64,000 nt of DNA from positions 21,905,452-21,969,451 of the forward strand of contig NC_081151.1 of NCBI RefSeq assembly GCF_958295425.1. The letters are read 5' to 3'. Positions 12,390 to 24,095 of this stretch are shown here, one piece after another (position 1 is the stretch's first letter; every line of letters begins with the position of its first letter). Source of the DNA: Solea solea (lineage: Eukaryota > Chordata > Actinopteri > Pleuronectiformes > Soleidae). Under the pieces are notes generated by a model that was not told the DNA's origin, searched no databases, and saw nothing but the letters and a program-made list of their open reading frames with translations. A program made the translations under genes and the position numbers.

Positions 12390-13185
12390 TTTATTAATCT
12401 GTCATGCAAAACTATCAGACCTGATAGATGGTACAATTACTCGATTACTAAATTAATTGCCAACTATTTTGATAATCAGTGACTGATAATCGATGAATCG
12501 GTTTGAATCGCTTTTTTTTTATTATTAAAACAAGATTTCTGATTTTTTTAGCTTCTTAAATGTGAATATTTTCTTCGTTTCTTTCTAAATATTTCTGTTT
12601 TCTTGACATGAAGAGCCGTCTGGTGTAGCAACGTTTACAATTTATAGCCTGTGGCACAGGTTTGGCAGAAATGAGTTGGCAAAAAAACACAAACTAACCA
12701 CTGCTGGATCTAAAAGAGTCGACGTGTGCAAACAAAGCCAAACTGACACTCACGAGGGGGGGATTGCAAAGCCGGTTCAGGTGCTATTCATTCACACGTG
12801 GAGCTGCAGAGCCAGTGACGTGACTCCGATGAAACAGCGGCTCATGAAAAATAGCTCCAGTCCAGTAGATACTAATTGTACAGACAAGACAGGGCTTGAT
12901 ACAAGGGCTGCAAAGATTAATTGGTTACTAAATACATTTTCAACCATCTTGATATTTTTTAGCTCCTTAAATGTGACTATTTTCTTTGATCCAAAGACAT
13001 TTTCTGACACTTTATGGACTAAACTACTTAATGAATGGAGAAAAGAATCGACAGGTAAATTGGTAAACCAATCGGCAACTATTTTGATGATCTATTGATC
13101 ATTTTAAGTCTGTTTTTTTTATAATCAAAGCAGGTTTTCTGATTTTTCAGCTTCTTAAGTGAATATTTTCTGGTTTATTTGCTCC
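12390..13185 (+). mobile_element. Two MITE family A copies in tandem orientation
   Basis: One copy runs about 12417-12615 (ATTACTCGATTACTAAATTA, GTGACTGATAATCGATGAAT, GCTTCTTAAATGTGAATATT). A second runs about 12903-13185 (AGGGCTGCAAAGATTAATTG, CTTAAATGTGACTATTTTC, TTTTCAGCTTCTTAAGTGAA). Both are degenerate and non-coding. The 140-codon open frame at 12676-13098 reads through the second copy and is not a gene. Confidence 0.65.
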
Positions 13186-13370
13186 ATATATATATAAAAA
13201 AATCATTCTAACAGATTAATTTTGGTGTATGGACATCATATTTTCGAGATTCAAAACCCAGATCAACATTTTTGAACATTTTCTGATATTTTACGGTTCA
13301 CGGTAAAGTGAGACAAATGCAAAACGGGGTTCATTAATATCCACCAATAATGTAAATGAAGTTATATGAG

Positions 13371-13594
13371 ACTCAAACAAGGCCAGGTCATTTTCATAGG
13401 CTCAAAATAGTGTATGGAATGGATAGTAAGAGCATGCTAATGCACATAGAAATTGCTTAATGTATGGATGGTTATAAGAGAATCAAACAAGAGCAGGGTA
13501 GCATATATGTCCGTCATTTTCACAGGCTCAAAATAGTATATGGGATGGATAGTGAGAGCATACAAATGCACACAGAAATTGCTTAATGCACGGT
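13371..13594. repeat. Local tandem duplication, about 100-115 bp
   Basis: Unit 1 (13371-13467) and unit 2 (13481-13594) share TCAAACAAG, GGCTCAAAATAGT, ATGGATAGT, AGAGCAT and AGAAATTGCTTAATG in the same order. Unit 2 has about 15 extra bases near its start. The copies have diverged by point changes, so the duplication is not recent. Confidence 0.8.
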
Positions 13595-14109
13595 TACTGG
13601 AGTGCCTATGCTCCTTTTGCTTCACACAGAAATAGACACACATGTGGGAGACATTTCACATGTCGAGTTGGAAATTATTATGACCTTATTTTGGCCTCTG
13701 TGTATGATTACTGAAATCCTGTGTCTTTAGATTAGAATATACAGCACCGGTGAGGTTGTGGAAAGTGAAAATAAGCGAAATATGTTGACAGAACCTCTGG
13801 AGTAAGTGGCATCTTAATGGCCCTCTCAAGCTCCAGTGGGAGACTCTGAATGTGTTCTCACATAAAAGGCTGGAGGTGTTCATACGTGTTATTTCTCCCC
13901 CCCCCCCCCCCCCCACCCCATTGACACATTGGAAAGCTATATGTGAAAATGGTTTTGCTGCACGTGTGTTCATGAGTGAAATCACCGTTATACTCCGCGC
14001 CCGAGAACAACAAGCATGTACCCAATTCAGACCTGCTGTTAATTCTAATTTGCCATTTTATCTCATCATAAAACAGCATTTCTGGACAGATTCGGAACGT
14101 TTCATAATT
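13595..14109. other. Intergenic DNA with poly-C tract
   Basis: A pure C run lies at about 13897-13914. No gene or recognisable element is seen. Confidence 0.5.
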
Positions 14110-14352
14110 CACTCATAGAGAAAATCACAGATTCTACACGAGGGCACACAGGAGTTGTTGATCCACTGCTGCACATGTCAGTGTGTTCCAGTGTGTTAGT
14201 CTTTGACTTCTGTGTTTGAAGTTATCTGTTTAGATTTACCTGCGGTTTCGCCTTAAAGGCACAAACTGAATAAACGAGGCGGCAAAAGACCAGAGGGCTC
14301 CATGTTCCTGCGAGCTAAGAATGCAGATTTTTCTCTATGGAGTTTGGTGTGG
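14110..14352. mobile_element. MITE family B copy
   Basis: The left arm CATAGAGAAAATCACAG (14114) and the right arm ATTTTTCTCTATGGAGTTTG (about 14322-14345) are reverse complements of each other. The interior holds ACACAGGAGTTGTTGATCCA then CTGCTGC, as in the copies at 53920, 55213 and 56767. It has no coding capacity. Confidence 0.7.
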
Positions 14353-15589
14353 GAGAGTGTGGAGGAGAAAAGGCTGTTTTAAGTGTGAGATGAAGCAGCA
14401 AAAGCATATTCTAAACATATTATAGAATTCATTGCTTTACAAAAAGAATTCTGAAAAAAGTCATGCAACCACTTTCACGTCCGCTTCGGCGACAGATGTG
14501 ACAGACGACACACAAACATCACTTAAACTTCAACTGTAGCTCAGCTTCATTATCCTTCTTCAATATTTGCTGCTGTAATGAATTTTTTTTTTTCAATGAT
14601 AAACACTATTCCCCATTAACTGCCACTTAAGGGAATAGTAAACGCGGTGCAGCCAACCTGCAGCTATCGTCCGCTTCTTTCTAGTTCTAGTGTTGCTGCC
14701 TCTGTTATTAATATTTAGATTTTCAGTGGGCTGCAACTAAGGATTATTTTTTATAATCGATAAATCGGTGACGTTTCCCAAACCTCTCAAAATGGATTAT
14801 CAAAATACTACTACCACACTGTAGAAGAAAACTACTAAGTTTTGTGAAGCAATACATATATTTATTATAAATAAATAATAAATCATTTTAAAAAATGGCT
14901 CAATTTGAATACATTATTCAAAAACGCAATCAAGATGGTGATATCTACAACTGTAATAATCACCATTTTTGTTGAATTTTTAAATCTACCAGACACAGAG
15001 GCTGGTGGATCAAAAGAGGAATTAATTTCCCGCCCTGATGTAAATGCTCTGTGAAAGGTCAGTCATTTGCATAAGCCTGCATATATAACGTCGCCGCGCG
15101 CGCGTGTGTGGTATATGGCCAGTGGGTTTGCTTTGCATAAGAACGGTTGCGCTGCGAGAGAGCAAATGCGTCACTCACTGAGCTGGGGTGCTTTTTCTCC
15201 CCGGAGGATAATTCAGTGGTGTTCTCATCCGACACAAACCTACGAAACCAAAAAAAGAAAAGAAAGAAACCCAGGTGTCATGATCGCTGCGCGCTTGTTA
15301 AACACAGACTGGCATCGCTGCAACCAGTGTTGCGGTAAACGCCGAATAGGAGTTGACAACCTGGAAAACACAGCTGTAGTCGTTTGTCACCTACAGGTAT
15401 TTGAGGAGATGTGTTAAAGCATCAGGGGCAGATTTACACTCGCCGGGAAATTCACCTCTCATTAAGCCTGGGTGCGACTCAGGTGGTTGTAGTGTCAGTT
15501 AAGCTCGATAAAAAGTGTAACTCATAAAAAGAACTACTACTACTACGCCACACCAACCAGTCAGGTTTCAGTTTACATCCATTTTGACC
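14353..15589. other. Intergenic DNA with a partial MITE family A copy
   Basis: A truncated family A fragment lies at about 14728-14800 (GGGCTGCAACTAAGGATTAT then TTTATAATCG). The stretch 15060-15420 is CG-richer but its open frames look random. No gene is supported. Confidence 0.5.
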
Positions 15590-15885
15590 TCTAATGGTGC
15601 GCCCATCGCGCCCATCGCGCCACAAAGATCATCTTGTACATTTTGAGCTCCCGAAGTAAGCGGTGAAACTCGCCAAGTCGTGTCCGGCCACGGACGGTGT
15701 TGTGGAACCGCACGTGACGGCAGAGTGAAGACACTTCCCACTTTCAAGAGGCGGGGCTAGATCAAAATGCATCTCTACGCAATCGGAGAGACCGGCAACC
15801 GATCAAACCAATGATCTAGATGACGTATGCAGAGCGAAAGAAAAAACATGTCAACAAACGTGCTTGTTGTAGTTTTCTAGGGGCG
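15590..15885 (+). promoter_or_regulatory. CpG-rich promoter-like segment
   Basis: CpG density rises sharply compared with the surrounding DNA. There is a short tandem CCCATCGCG repeat at 15602-15620, a GC-box-like GAGGCGGGGCT (about 15751), a CACGTG E-box (about 15711), a CCAAT word (15808) and a TGACGT word (about 15821). This could be the promoter of the short frame that follows. It could equally belong to an unrecognised repeat. Confidence 0.3.
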
Positions 15886-16065
15886 ATGGCGGGAACTCTG
15901 TGGAGGACGGCGCTTAAAATGGTAGCAACAGCCGGACCAAAAGAGAGCAGTTCTTCGGTGGCCACTGGGGCCGGGGGTTCACGATTGGTTTCCCTATTTA
16001 AGATTTGTGAAATAGGCCAAAACGGCGTCTTTTTCAGACATGTCAGCAGAACACACGCTGCCTAA
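15886..16065 (+). CDS. Candidate 59-codon ORF or first exon, function unknown
   Basis: ATG in a strong Kozak context (GGGGCGATGG) opens a 59-residue frame. Its start, MAGTLWRTALKMVATAG, is basic, rich in Ala/Leu/Thr and free of acidic residues, like a mitochondrial targeting peptide. The tail HVSRTHAA ends at TAA. An in-frame upstream ATG at 15820 would extend it. I recognise no family and see no strong splice donor. It may be a first exon, a small gene or chance. Confidence 0.22.
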   Translation: MAGTLWRTALKMVATAGPKESSSSVATGAGGSRLVSLFKICEIGQNGVFFRHVSRTHAA

Positions 16066-17747
16066 ATCAACCGGTTCCCCTGACGCTCAGTCAACGTGAT
16101 AGAGCCCAACTCAAAAACTGATCATCCCTCGCACAACAGTCCTTTGAGATGGCTGTTCCACACACAGCTGAGCACAAAACCAGTATAAAACGGTCAAAGT
16201 GGGCCCAATTGAGTCATTAAATTCAGAATCCTGAAGACGACAGAGCTGAGAAACGTCCAACCTCTCTGCTTCACCACCTGATCCGACAGAAGCATCTTCA
16301 ACTATCGCTTAAAGGAAGGGAAAGATATGAAGGAATAGCTCTTTACCGTGAGTAGAGTACACAAAAAAGGTACCGTTGGGTACTGTTAAAGGTAAACCTG
16401 ATATTTGGCCACAGAAAAACCCATAACGGTCGACCTCTAGTGCTGAATTCCACGTACTGTATCACTTTAAATGTCTTTCCACTCTGATACCAGCACATGC
16501 GAGGGAAAACTGAAGGGACAAAATATCAAAAAGTGCATGTTGTCATTGCTGAGTTACGGTCTACGATGCATTCCTGAAATACCACGCTAGACAAAGCGTA
16601 CTTTGTGACATCATGGCAAACTGTGGCCTGAGGCTTGTTTTTTTTGTTCCTCATTTAAGACCTGCCCGACCGGTTCTGTAACCTCCTCCTGTTCACTTTC
16701 ACTAATGAAGTCAACAAGCAAACACTTCGTCATAAATGTTCACTTAACCTCAGCACTTGGTGTCGCCCGTAACTGGATCCGTATGTCATGACTCATACTC
16801 TCTTTTTGGCAATTCTTGGGGCCAGTGGGAATAATCTTCAAACACAACATTGATATATCACCCCCTCAAATCCCCCGATAAATGTAGGCGACTCAGTTTT
16901 CTTCTTACATTAAGTCGCTAAGTACATTAGCTGCTAAATGCTGCGTCTCACGTTTGGTGCTGAGGTAATGTACTGTGGGTTTTTAAAGCTGTGGATGATT
17001 CGGCCCAAAAAAACGCGAGAGAAATGTCGAGTTGGACATTAGTATTTGTGGATTTTTAATGGATGCAACATTCTCAATCGACAAAAACACCGTACCCCGA
17101 GTATGTCAGGTAGAAATGGGACGCTAACACGAGCCAGCACTCGCGGAGGAACCACATCAAGACGGATGAGTTTGAGGAGTGTGTGGGCGCTTGCTGTCAA
17201 AACATAATGAGCGAGGGGAAAAAGGAAGTTATGTACACATAAATATTTAACTCATTTTCACACCACTCTAATTATAGCCGCTGCCATCGCCAGAAACAAG
17301 AACCAAGTACAAGACATCTGTTACAAACGGAGAAACGGCTTTCATGTTTCAGACAGGACGGCACAACAACATTACCTCATCTACAGCTATTCATTTCTAC
17401 CACAGCAATTTTGGTCGATATTACCTCTCGGTGGGGGGCGGGGTTTGAAGGAAATGAACAGAAACATGTTCTCCACATTGGTTATTGGGAGCTGGTGTTA
17501 TTTACTTGTGTTTCACCAGTGAGTGTGAGCAGGCACTTTGCAGCAGAAGAACCTGAAGGACAACACGTTAAGTGGCGTCATGAAAGCCTGTCAACGCCAC
17601 ATGCTGTGTTCAACTGTTTCTGACACCGCCACCCTCAGAAACGCCAACGCTGTCAAAGTGTGGAGCGGCAGTTTCCAAATCATAAAACACGCTTTTAAAT
17701 TAGAGAGACCATGAGGTAAGACCAAATAATCAGTCGGGCCAAATTAG
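16066..17747. other. Intergenic DNA, no gene seen
   Basis: Apart from a CGGTCGACCTCTA motif near 16428 that matches the right end of the element at 9372-10300, nothing is recognisable. Open frames are short and compositionally random. Confidence 0.5.
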
Positions 17748-18030
17748 AGATGGGAATCGGTATCGGTCAAAATCACTGGATCAGATATCAGATATAGAAA
17801 CTGTGAAAAGGTAAATAAAAATCAGCAAAACGGTTTTAGCTGAGTCATATTTGGGCTGTTTATTTCTTCTTTTTGGCAGAGCAATATGTGTCACACAGTT
17901 GGAGAATGATGTCCTTGGAAGGACAGCTTCATGGTCTAAAATGACTGCCTCGGACTTATATCGACACTGGTAGATACTTGATTTTGTGATATCGGTATTG
18001 GACACAAAATTAGTGGTATTATCCCGTCCA
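17748..18030. mobile_element. Dispersed element, likely parent of the GATATCGG minisatellites
   Basis: It starts with TTAGAGATGGGAATCGGTAT. It then contains CAAAACGGTTTTAGCTGAG, TCATGGTCTAAAATGACTG and ATACTTGATTTTGTGATATC. The same order occurs at 5565-5760, where the last block has expanded into a minisatellite. It has no coding capacity and looks like a non-autonomous DNA element. Confidence 0.6.
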
Positions 18031-18250
18031 TAGGCCGAATAATCGAGTTCTTGTTGGGTCAATAAAATGTCAGAAAATGTTGAAAAAGGTTTGGGAAACC
18101 TTGAAATGTTGTTAGTTTTAATGAGTTCTTTGACATATGGAGCAATTATAAGAAAAAAAAAAACACACACTAAAACCGGGTGAACCAATTACCAAAACAG
18201 TAGATAATAATAATAGATTATATTTCCCAATACGATTATCCTGACCAAAA
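18031..18250. mobile_element. MITE family A copy (degenerate)
   Basis: Family blocks GGTCAATAAAATGTCAGAAA, TTAGTTTTAATGAGTTCTTT and GACATATGGAGCAATTATAA are present. The terminal motifs are eroded. Confidence 0.6.
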
Positions 18251-19720
18251 TAATTTTGCTGAATCACAAGGGCAATATTGTGTGTTGGTGAGTTAGTAAT
18301 TGCAGTGCAGCACAGTCTTAAAATGAAGATTGGAGAGACAGACCATTACTATCATTCATCATAACTGGTTACTCAAGCAATTTGTAGTGTTATTTGTTTA
18401 CATTAAAAATATCAGTGGCCCTGATTTCTAAAATTAGGCACCTGTAAAACTCAAATCGGTCAAATTATAGTGTGAATCCTCACCAGATTCTGGTGCTGCA
18501 CATTTTTCACAATAAAACCTAGTTTCAAATAAGAATGAATGGAATCAGGAAGCTGCTTTTACTTTGACACAGGAACAGGTCTGTTGTGTTTGTGACATAT
18601 GCAACAGATATAGACACGGAGAACGGTGAAGAAATAAGTGTGAACTGAATTATGAGTAAACATGTGTGTCTGAATGAAAAGAGAGACAATAAAGTGTGTA
18701 AGCAGATTCAGACAATTTGAATCGCTGACCCAGTTTTTGACATCCTGCTACAGGAAAATGTTTAAAAAGTCACATCCTGTTTATTGGGTTTCTTTTCCAC
18801 ACATTCAGCGTTTTTCTTTTAGATTTTTCTTTGCCAGGGAAAAGCATAGTCAGTAAATTACTATAACGTCTGATGAAAGCTACTGTCATCGATTACTTTG
18901 TCGCAATGTTACTGAGAACTTCCTATCGCGCCCGTAAAGAAAATCCATGGATATTTGTCAATTCTCACTCTTCGTCAGTGATAAATGGCTTTTTTTTTCG
19001 CACAAATTCTTTGCTTAACTTCAAATATTTCAAGTGCATGAAGCAAATCATGGGGCTCACACACGCTATTGCATTGACTTAGTATAAACAACTAATCCCA
19101 CCTTATTTCGTTTGTTTATCGGAGAAATCCTCTGTTTATACTCAACAATTCTGCTATGAACGTGTGTGAATTTTAAAAGGTTAAAAAGTCTGAAAGAAAA
19201 AATCCCATCCAGCCTCAGCTGATGAGTTTAACCAAAGTCTGCGTACGTGTTCTGCTTGGAGCAACACTTCATTCTTCAATCTCACAGGCTAATTGGCATC
19301 AAATTGTAGTTCCACCACATACGTGGACGAAGTGGTGTGTGTGTGTGTGTGAGTCAGTGTGAGAGTAAAAGCAATAGAGCTAAAATCTGAGTCTGGGATG
19401 ACCCTGAAGCTATTCTGTGGAGAGCCATCATCAGCGGGTTCTATGAAGCTGGAGGTGGGAATGGCCTCCAGCAAGCTCACAGCTGGGCGTGTGTGCGTGT
19501 GTTACTGTGTGAGTGATGAATCATCACTTGTGAACTGCCTTAACCACTAAAACGCACTAAAGTGAAGACACACAGAGAGGGAGAGAGTTTAGCTGTTGGG
19601 ACGTTTGAAACCAAATGAGCCCCCTACTGGCCAGGGATTCAATCCTACCAGGACCATCCACACTGCCCCACTCTCCCGCTGTTTTAAGGATATCATATGT
19701 AACGTTTCTACGTTAAAAAT
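18251..19720. other. Intergenic DNA, no gene seen
   Basis: AT-rich sequence with a TG microsatellite at about 19335-19352. Open frames at 18674-19082 are AT-driven and not credible. Confidence 0.5.
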
Positions 19721-19721
19721 C

Positions 19722-19795
19722 AACTTCACTTCTTTCTTACACAAAATTCAAGCACCCATTCAATGACCCATGTCTATTTAGGGCCATGTTCTGGA
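19722..19795 (+). repeat. Dispersed repeat, shared with 23935-24095
   Basis: ATCAACTTCACTTCTTTCTT, then ATTCAAGCAC and CCCATGTCTATTTAGGGCCA, are nearly identical to the start of the segment at 23935. This copy is truncated. Confidence 0.65.
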
Positions 19796-20104
19796 CCTAC
19801 TTCCCATTAGATTTAGAAAATCCAAGAGATCTTCTGCTTGTATGAACCTGATCAAACCAACAAAAAGCCACTCCTTTAAGGTAAAGAATGACCAAATTCT
19901 AAAGCGAGAGCACTCGCCGACGAGCGTGGCTGCACACAAATGGTTAAGCAAGGGTTGAAAGAGAATGAGACCTGATTAACGACTCCTCGTGTCCAAACAG
20001 TAGCAACACATTAAGCAAACAAATGAATCCGCAGACCATGTTACTTTACACCTTAATGCTGTAGATCACTCGGAGCAAGCCTTTGGGGGCTGTTAAATAT
20101 GCAA

Positions 20105-20335
20105 TTTTTTTTTTGGCAGTCTCCTGAAGAGCTCTATTCTGGGTGAAATTTCATAATTAGATAAAACATTGTGGTGTACACCTTCTCCAAACATTAGAGC
20201 CAGAGCTGAAAAGCTCTGCTTGTTTCATGAGCCCATGGGGGTTGATAAATATAACATTTTTGTGCGGTTCCAAGGTCGATTTTTTGAACTAATTTGATTT
20301 GACTTGATATCAATTCATTTACAGATATTTCTGTT
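20105..20335. repeat. Dispersed repeat, shared with 20936-21010
   Basis: GGTGTACACCTTCTCCAAAC, ATTAGAGCCAGAGCTG and CTTGTTTCATGAGCCC are repeated with changes at 20940-21010 (TTTACACCTTTTCCAAACAT, CAGAGCCGGAGCTGG, CTTGTTTCACAACAAG). The two copies are 0.8 kb apart in the same orientation. Confidence 0.5.
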
Positions 20336-20337
20336 TC

Positions 20338-20440
20338 CATTAGGGCTGCGACTGACTTAAGAGATAAAATAGTTTGACATTTAATTTAGTTATCGATTAA
20401 TTATCAACTACTTGATTAATCATTGCAGCTCTAGTTTCCA
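20338..20440 (+). mobile_element. Very short MITE family A derivative
   Basis: It starts TTAGGGCTGCGACTGACTTA and ends TTGATTAATCATTGCAGCTC, so both terminal inverted repeats survive with almost no interior (about 100 bp). It is an internally deleted copy. Confidence 0.65.
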
Positions 20441-21202
20441 TACCAATTTATATACCGGTTATAAGACAAGAACTTATGCTGGAAATTGTATAAAATTTGG
20501 ATCTCTTTGACCTGGCATTGATAAAAATATTAATATTTACAAACATTTACCCAAAAAGCAGTTACATTAAAGCACTTTTTATTTAATAGGACCACACAGT
20601 GCAACTCTACAGTGTAGATGTAGGTGATGTAGGTTCAAAATATCCCTATACTCGCTAATCAAACATTTTAAAGTAACTAAAAAGTTGTCCAACGGAGGGC
20701 GCTGTGAGTGCAGCTTGGCCTTCAACCAGCCCCTCTTTGCTCATTGGGAGAAGACAACAGTGACGTAATGTTATGTTGTTTTAAGGTGACAATGGATTGA
20801 ACAAATAACTGTACAGCTGTGACACCAAAGCCTCTGAATAGCAGTGTGTGGAGGTTTTTCTGCACAGGTTTTTTGTGCACAGGAAACACGAAATGGCATC
20901 TATTTAAAAAAATAAATAAAATCCTCTAGTTGTTTTTAGTGGTTTACACCTTTTCCAAACATCAGAGCCGGAGCTGGCAATCTCCTTGTTTCACAACAAG
21001 TCCCACTTTGCAAACAAAGCTGCACAGTATGTCAACAATATGTGTATGTGTGTTTTTCAGAGGCACGTTTATATGTGTGAACTGAATGTTGTTCAACAAT
21101 TAATATATGGATTATTTTCATGATTATTCCACTAATTTAACGATAAGCAAGTTGTGCCTAAAGCTAGGGGCCAAGACCGTCCCTTTAAAGAGACAGCGTA
21201 GT
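20441..21202. other. Intergenic DNA, no gene seen
   Basis: Unique-looking sequence except for the repeat at 20936-21010. A GC-richer patch at 20690-20770 has no open frame of note. Confidence 0.45.
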
Positions 21203-21355
21203 TATGGTGCGTTCCATTTACAACGCCGGAAGTCACAACTGGAAGCAAACGTATCTCAAGCTAGTCATTGTTAGCAATTACCAGTTGAGAATACACGGTA
21301 TTCTGCGCACACAAACTATCTCACAACATGACTAAAAATGGAATGCACTATTGGG
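21203..21355. repeat. Repeat with GGTGCGTTCCATTT motif
   Basis: TTATGGTGCGTTCCATTTAC with CGGAAGTCACAACTGG at 21203-21242 has an inverted counterpart at about 24300-24335 (AAATGGAACGCACCATAACC). A further AATGGAATGCACT lies at 21340. Such GGTGCGTTCCATTT ends are common on fish hAT-type MITEs. Confidence 0.5.
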
Positions 21356-21499
21356 TGAGCTTTAGCCATGGAGCAGATGATGAGTTAAACTAATGTAATA
21401 TCATTTGACGCTACGTTAGCTTAGCTTGTCCGTACACCACCTCTAAGTACAGCTCATAGGCAGACGCCGGATAGACAACAGGATGTTTACTATTCAGAA

Positions 21500-21770
21500 T
21501 AGGGCTGCAACTAAGGATTATTTTCATAATCCATAATTTCCACGATTAATTGAGTGCTTGTTTGGTCCGTAGAAATAATGAAATTCTTCAATGTCTTGCT
21601 TTGTCCACAAACCAAAAATGATTCAGTTTTAATGATTTCTTTGTGATATGGAGCAGAGAAACAAGAAAATATTCACAGTTCAGAAGCTGAAAAACCAGGG
21701 AAACCTCAAACCGACAAATTTCGCAATCAAATAATAATAATCGATTAATCGCATATTTGTTTCAGCCCTA
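21500..21770 (+). mobile_element. MITE family A, complete reference copy
   Basis: Left end TAGGGCTGCAACTAAGGATT and right end TTGTTTCAGCCCTA form terminal inverted repeats, reinforced by the subterminal ATTATTTTCATAATC and ATAATCGATTAATCG. The interior holds TTGTCCACAAACCAAAAATG, TCAGTTTTAATGATTTCTTT and ATATGGAGCAGAGAAACAAG. It is 271 bp with no coding capacity. This is the copy I used to define the family. Termini and size suggest hAT-type mobilisation; no clean target-site duplication is visible. Confidence 0.85.
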
Positions 21771-23934
21771 AATCAGTACGAACACAAGCCTTCACATTGA
21801 TTCAGTGCTTCTTTCTTTCCATTATATCGTTTTTTTTCATTATTGAAAGCAGTCATACCAGAAAATGGAAGTGATACTGCCCCCAGAACTTCCTGTGGTG
21901 TACTGCAAGTTGCAAATGAACATATACGCGGTTTCATTTGTGTAATCCACGTTTTTGTAATCCTTTTACGACGACTCATTGTAGCAGCGCTGTTGTTTGT
22001 TAACCTGTAGAACTAAACCGAAAACACACGAAATTTCAATTTTACTCATACAATCTCTATTTTAGATGACGATTGTGATTTGTAGTCAGAGATCATAGAG
22101 GGCCGTGCTGCTGCTGCTGCTGCTGCAGTACACGTAGTGTCCTTTGTCCTTGTGCCAGATGTCAGGATGTGGCGTACAACTTATTAGGATGGCAACGCGC
22201 AGCTACGCCAGCGGTAGGACTTTTCACTTGGTGATTTTTAAAGCCCGTCGAGCCTCAGAGGGCAGCCGTGTCTGCAGTCGTGTGGCAATAATTGTAACAC
22301 GGTCCACAGCAAGTGATGGTGCACAAACTGTGACAGCTATTGCCTCGATGAGTCATCAATCAGTGAGGGAATCCTGCTCCCTCCTTTTGACTGGCAACAA
22401 CCTTCATTAACAGCTGTGTGTGAGTGCGATTGTCTACTTTGTGCATGTGTGTGAGCGTAGTTGGGCTTTAACTACACCTCGGTGTCTGCATGTGTAGGCG
22501 TCCGTCTTCTGTTTCTGTCCATGTGTAGGCGTTTATTTTGTCTTTGTGTCTGTTTACAGGCTTGTGTGTGTGTGTGTGTGTGTGTGTGCACAAAAGGGAG
22601 GTCTGTGTTTTGTTTTCTTTCTTCAGCATCGTCTTTGTTGTTGTTGCTGTTTATGCTGGAACAGGAAGAGAAAGAGAGGCACAGTGATGATGATAATAAT
22701 AATAGCAATCGGGGATAAAGGACTGAAGAGAAATTAAGGAAACAGGGTGAGGAAGATGAAGAGGAAGATGAGGAAGAGGAGTAGCAGATGGTTCTTGTTA
22801 CTGTGCTGCCCGCACACATCACTGCAGGAGCTATCAGAATATAACCTCTCGCAATTCCTTCTGTCTGTGTTTGTGTCAGCGTTCACCACTGAGCAGTGAG
22901 TATTGCTGAGGGGATGAGGGCGTATTCCAGGTCACAAACTAGCTACAGATTTAATTTGGAGAAGAACAACTTGATTATGTTCTCAGGAAAAATCGTCTTG
23001 GGGAAATGTAACTGAGGCGACGCAGGCGAAGACGCGCGCCAGCGCAGAAATGTAACGACACGCGCAACACAACCGTGCCGCGCCGCCGTCTGAGAGGTGG
23101 ACACGGACGATGACTGTGGTCCGTGTCGACCCGATCGAGGCCGAGGCGCCATTATTATTACCTGCAGTCGTATGGCAGTCTGTGCACGTACGCGCCCATG
23201 CTGTGACAACATTAACTCAGTGTTTTCCTGCACTTGTAGAAAGAAAATGGAGGAGGTGAAAATGCCTGGCTGACACACACAGTTGGATTGAGACAGACTT
23301 TTGTATGAGCAGAAAAAAACATTCAAGGTCAAGTTGGTATCACGTGGTATTTCCTCCCTACAAGGAATTTCAATGAGCGCCTCTTTGTGCCAGTGTTTTC
23401 CTAACAATTATCGCGTGTTCTCGGTGTTGTAATTCCCCACTTATGAGTTTAAAGTTTGGCCCTGAGCGATCCCTGAGGTGTCAAAAGTTGTCGTTTTTAC
23501 AGTTTTCTTTAGGACTTCTGTCTTTTTCGGGGTGAAATTTCTTACGTCGTACACACAGACTTGTCCACTTGGAGTTCGTAAGTGTGAAATACCAACATCC
23601 AACAATGAACATCCTATAGAGCTCCCGACGTCAGTGGAGTGGAGAGTATTCTAGACTATTCAGTAAACTTTCCCTGGTTGATTCTACTGCTTTTAAGAGC
23701 CGATTCATCCATGGCGTCCACTTATATTGATTTGCAGCACGCTCTGCATCTGGGCAAGTGATTGTCCTTGACATCTTGGTCAAAGCCAGTCTTTGTCATT
23801 TTCTTTGGTGAGACGGAGATTTTGGAATCTTCATTTCCCAGACATCACGTAGTCATTTGCTCTCTCTGTTCTGCACGGAACCTCGGGTCAACGGCGGAGA
23901 GAGACAGTGGACAGTGAATCTGACTCCAACCTAA
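21771..23934. other. Intergenic DNA with CTG and TG microsatellites
   Basis: A CTG/CTGCAG run lies at about 22108-22128 and a (TG)n at about 22563-22588. A purine-rich tract follows at 22725-22790. The CG-rich patch 23010-23150 has open frames without recognisable homology. A non-repetitive stretch at 22230-22410 could be conserved non-coding DNA but this cannot be judged here. Confidence 0.5.
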
Positions 23935-24095
23935 ATATCAACTTCACTTCTTTCTTGCACAAGATTCAAGCACTTCCAATGACCCATGTCTATTTAGGGC
24001 CATTTTCAAAAACTTTCAAGGGCCTTGACACATTTTTCTTTACAAATTCACAAACATTCAAGGATTTCAAGGACCCTTGGGAACCCTTCCGATAT
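23935..24095 (+). repeat. Dispersed repeat with CAAGG motifs
   Basis: After the ATCAACTTCACTTCTTTCTT start shared with 19722, it continues with ACTTTCAAGGGCCTTGACAC and CAAGGATTTCAAGGACCCTT, a phrase typical of a dispersed fish element. The 85-codon open frame over it is not a gene. Confidence 0.55.
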
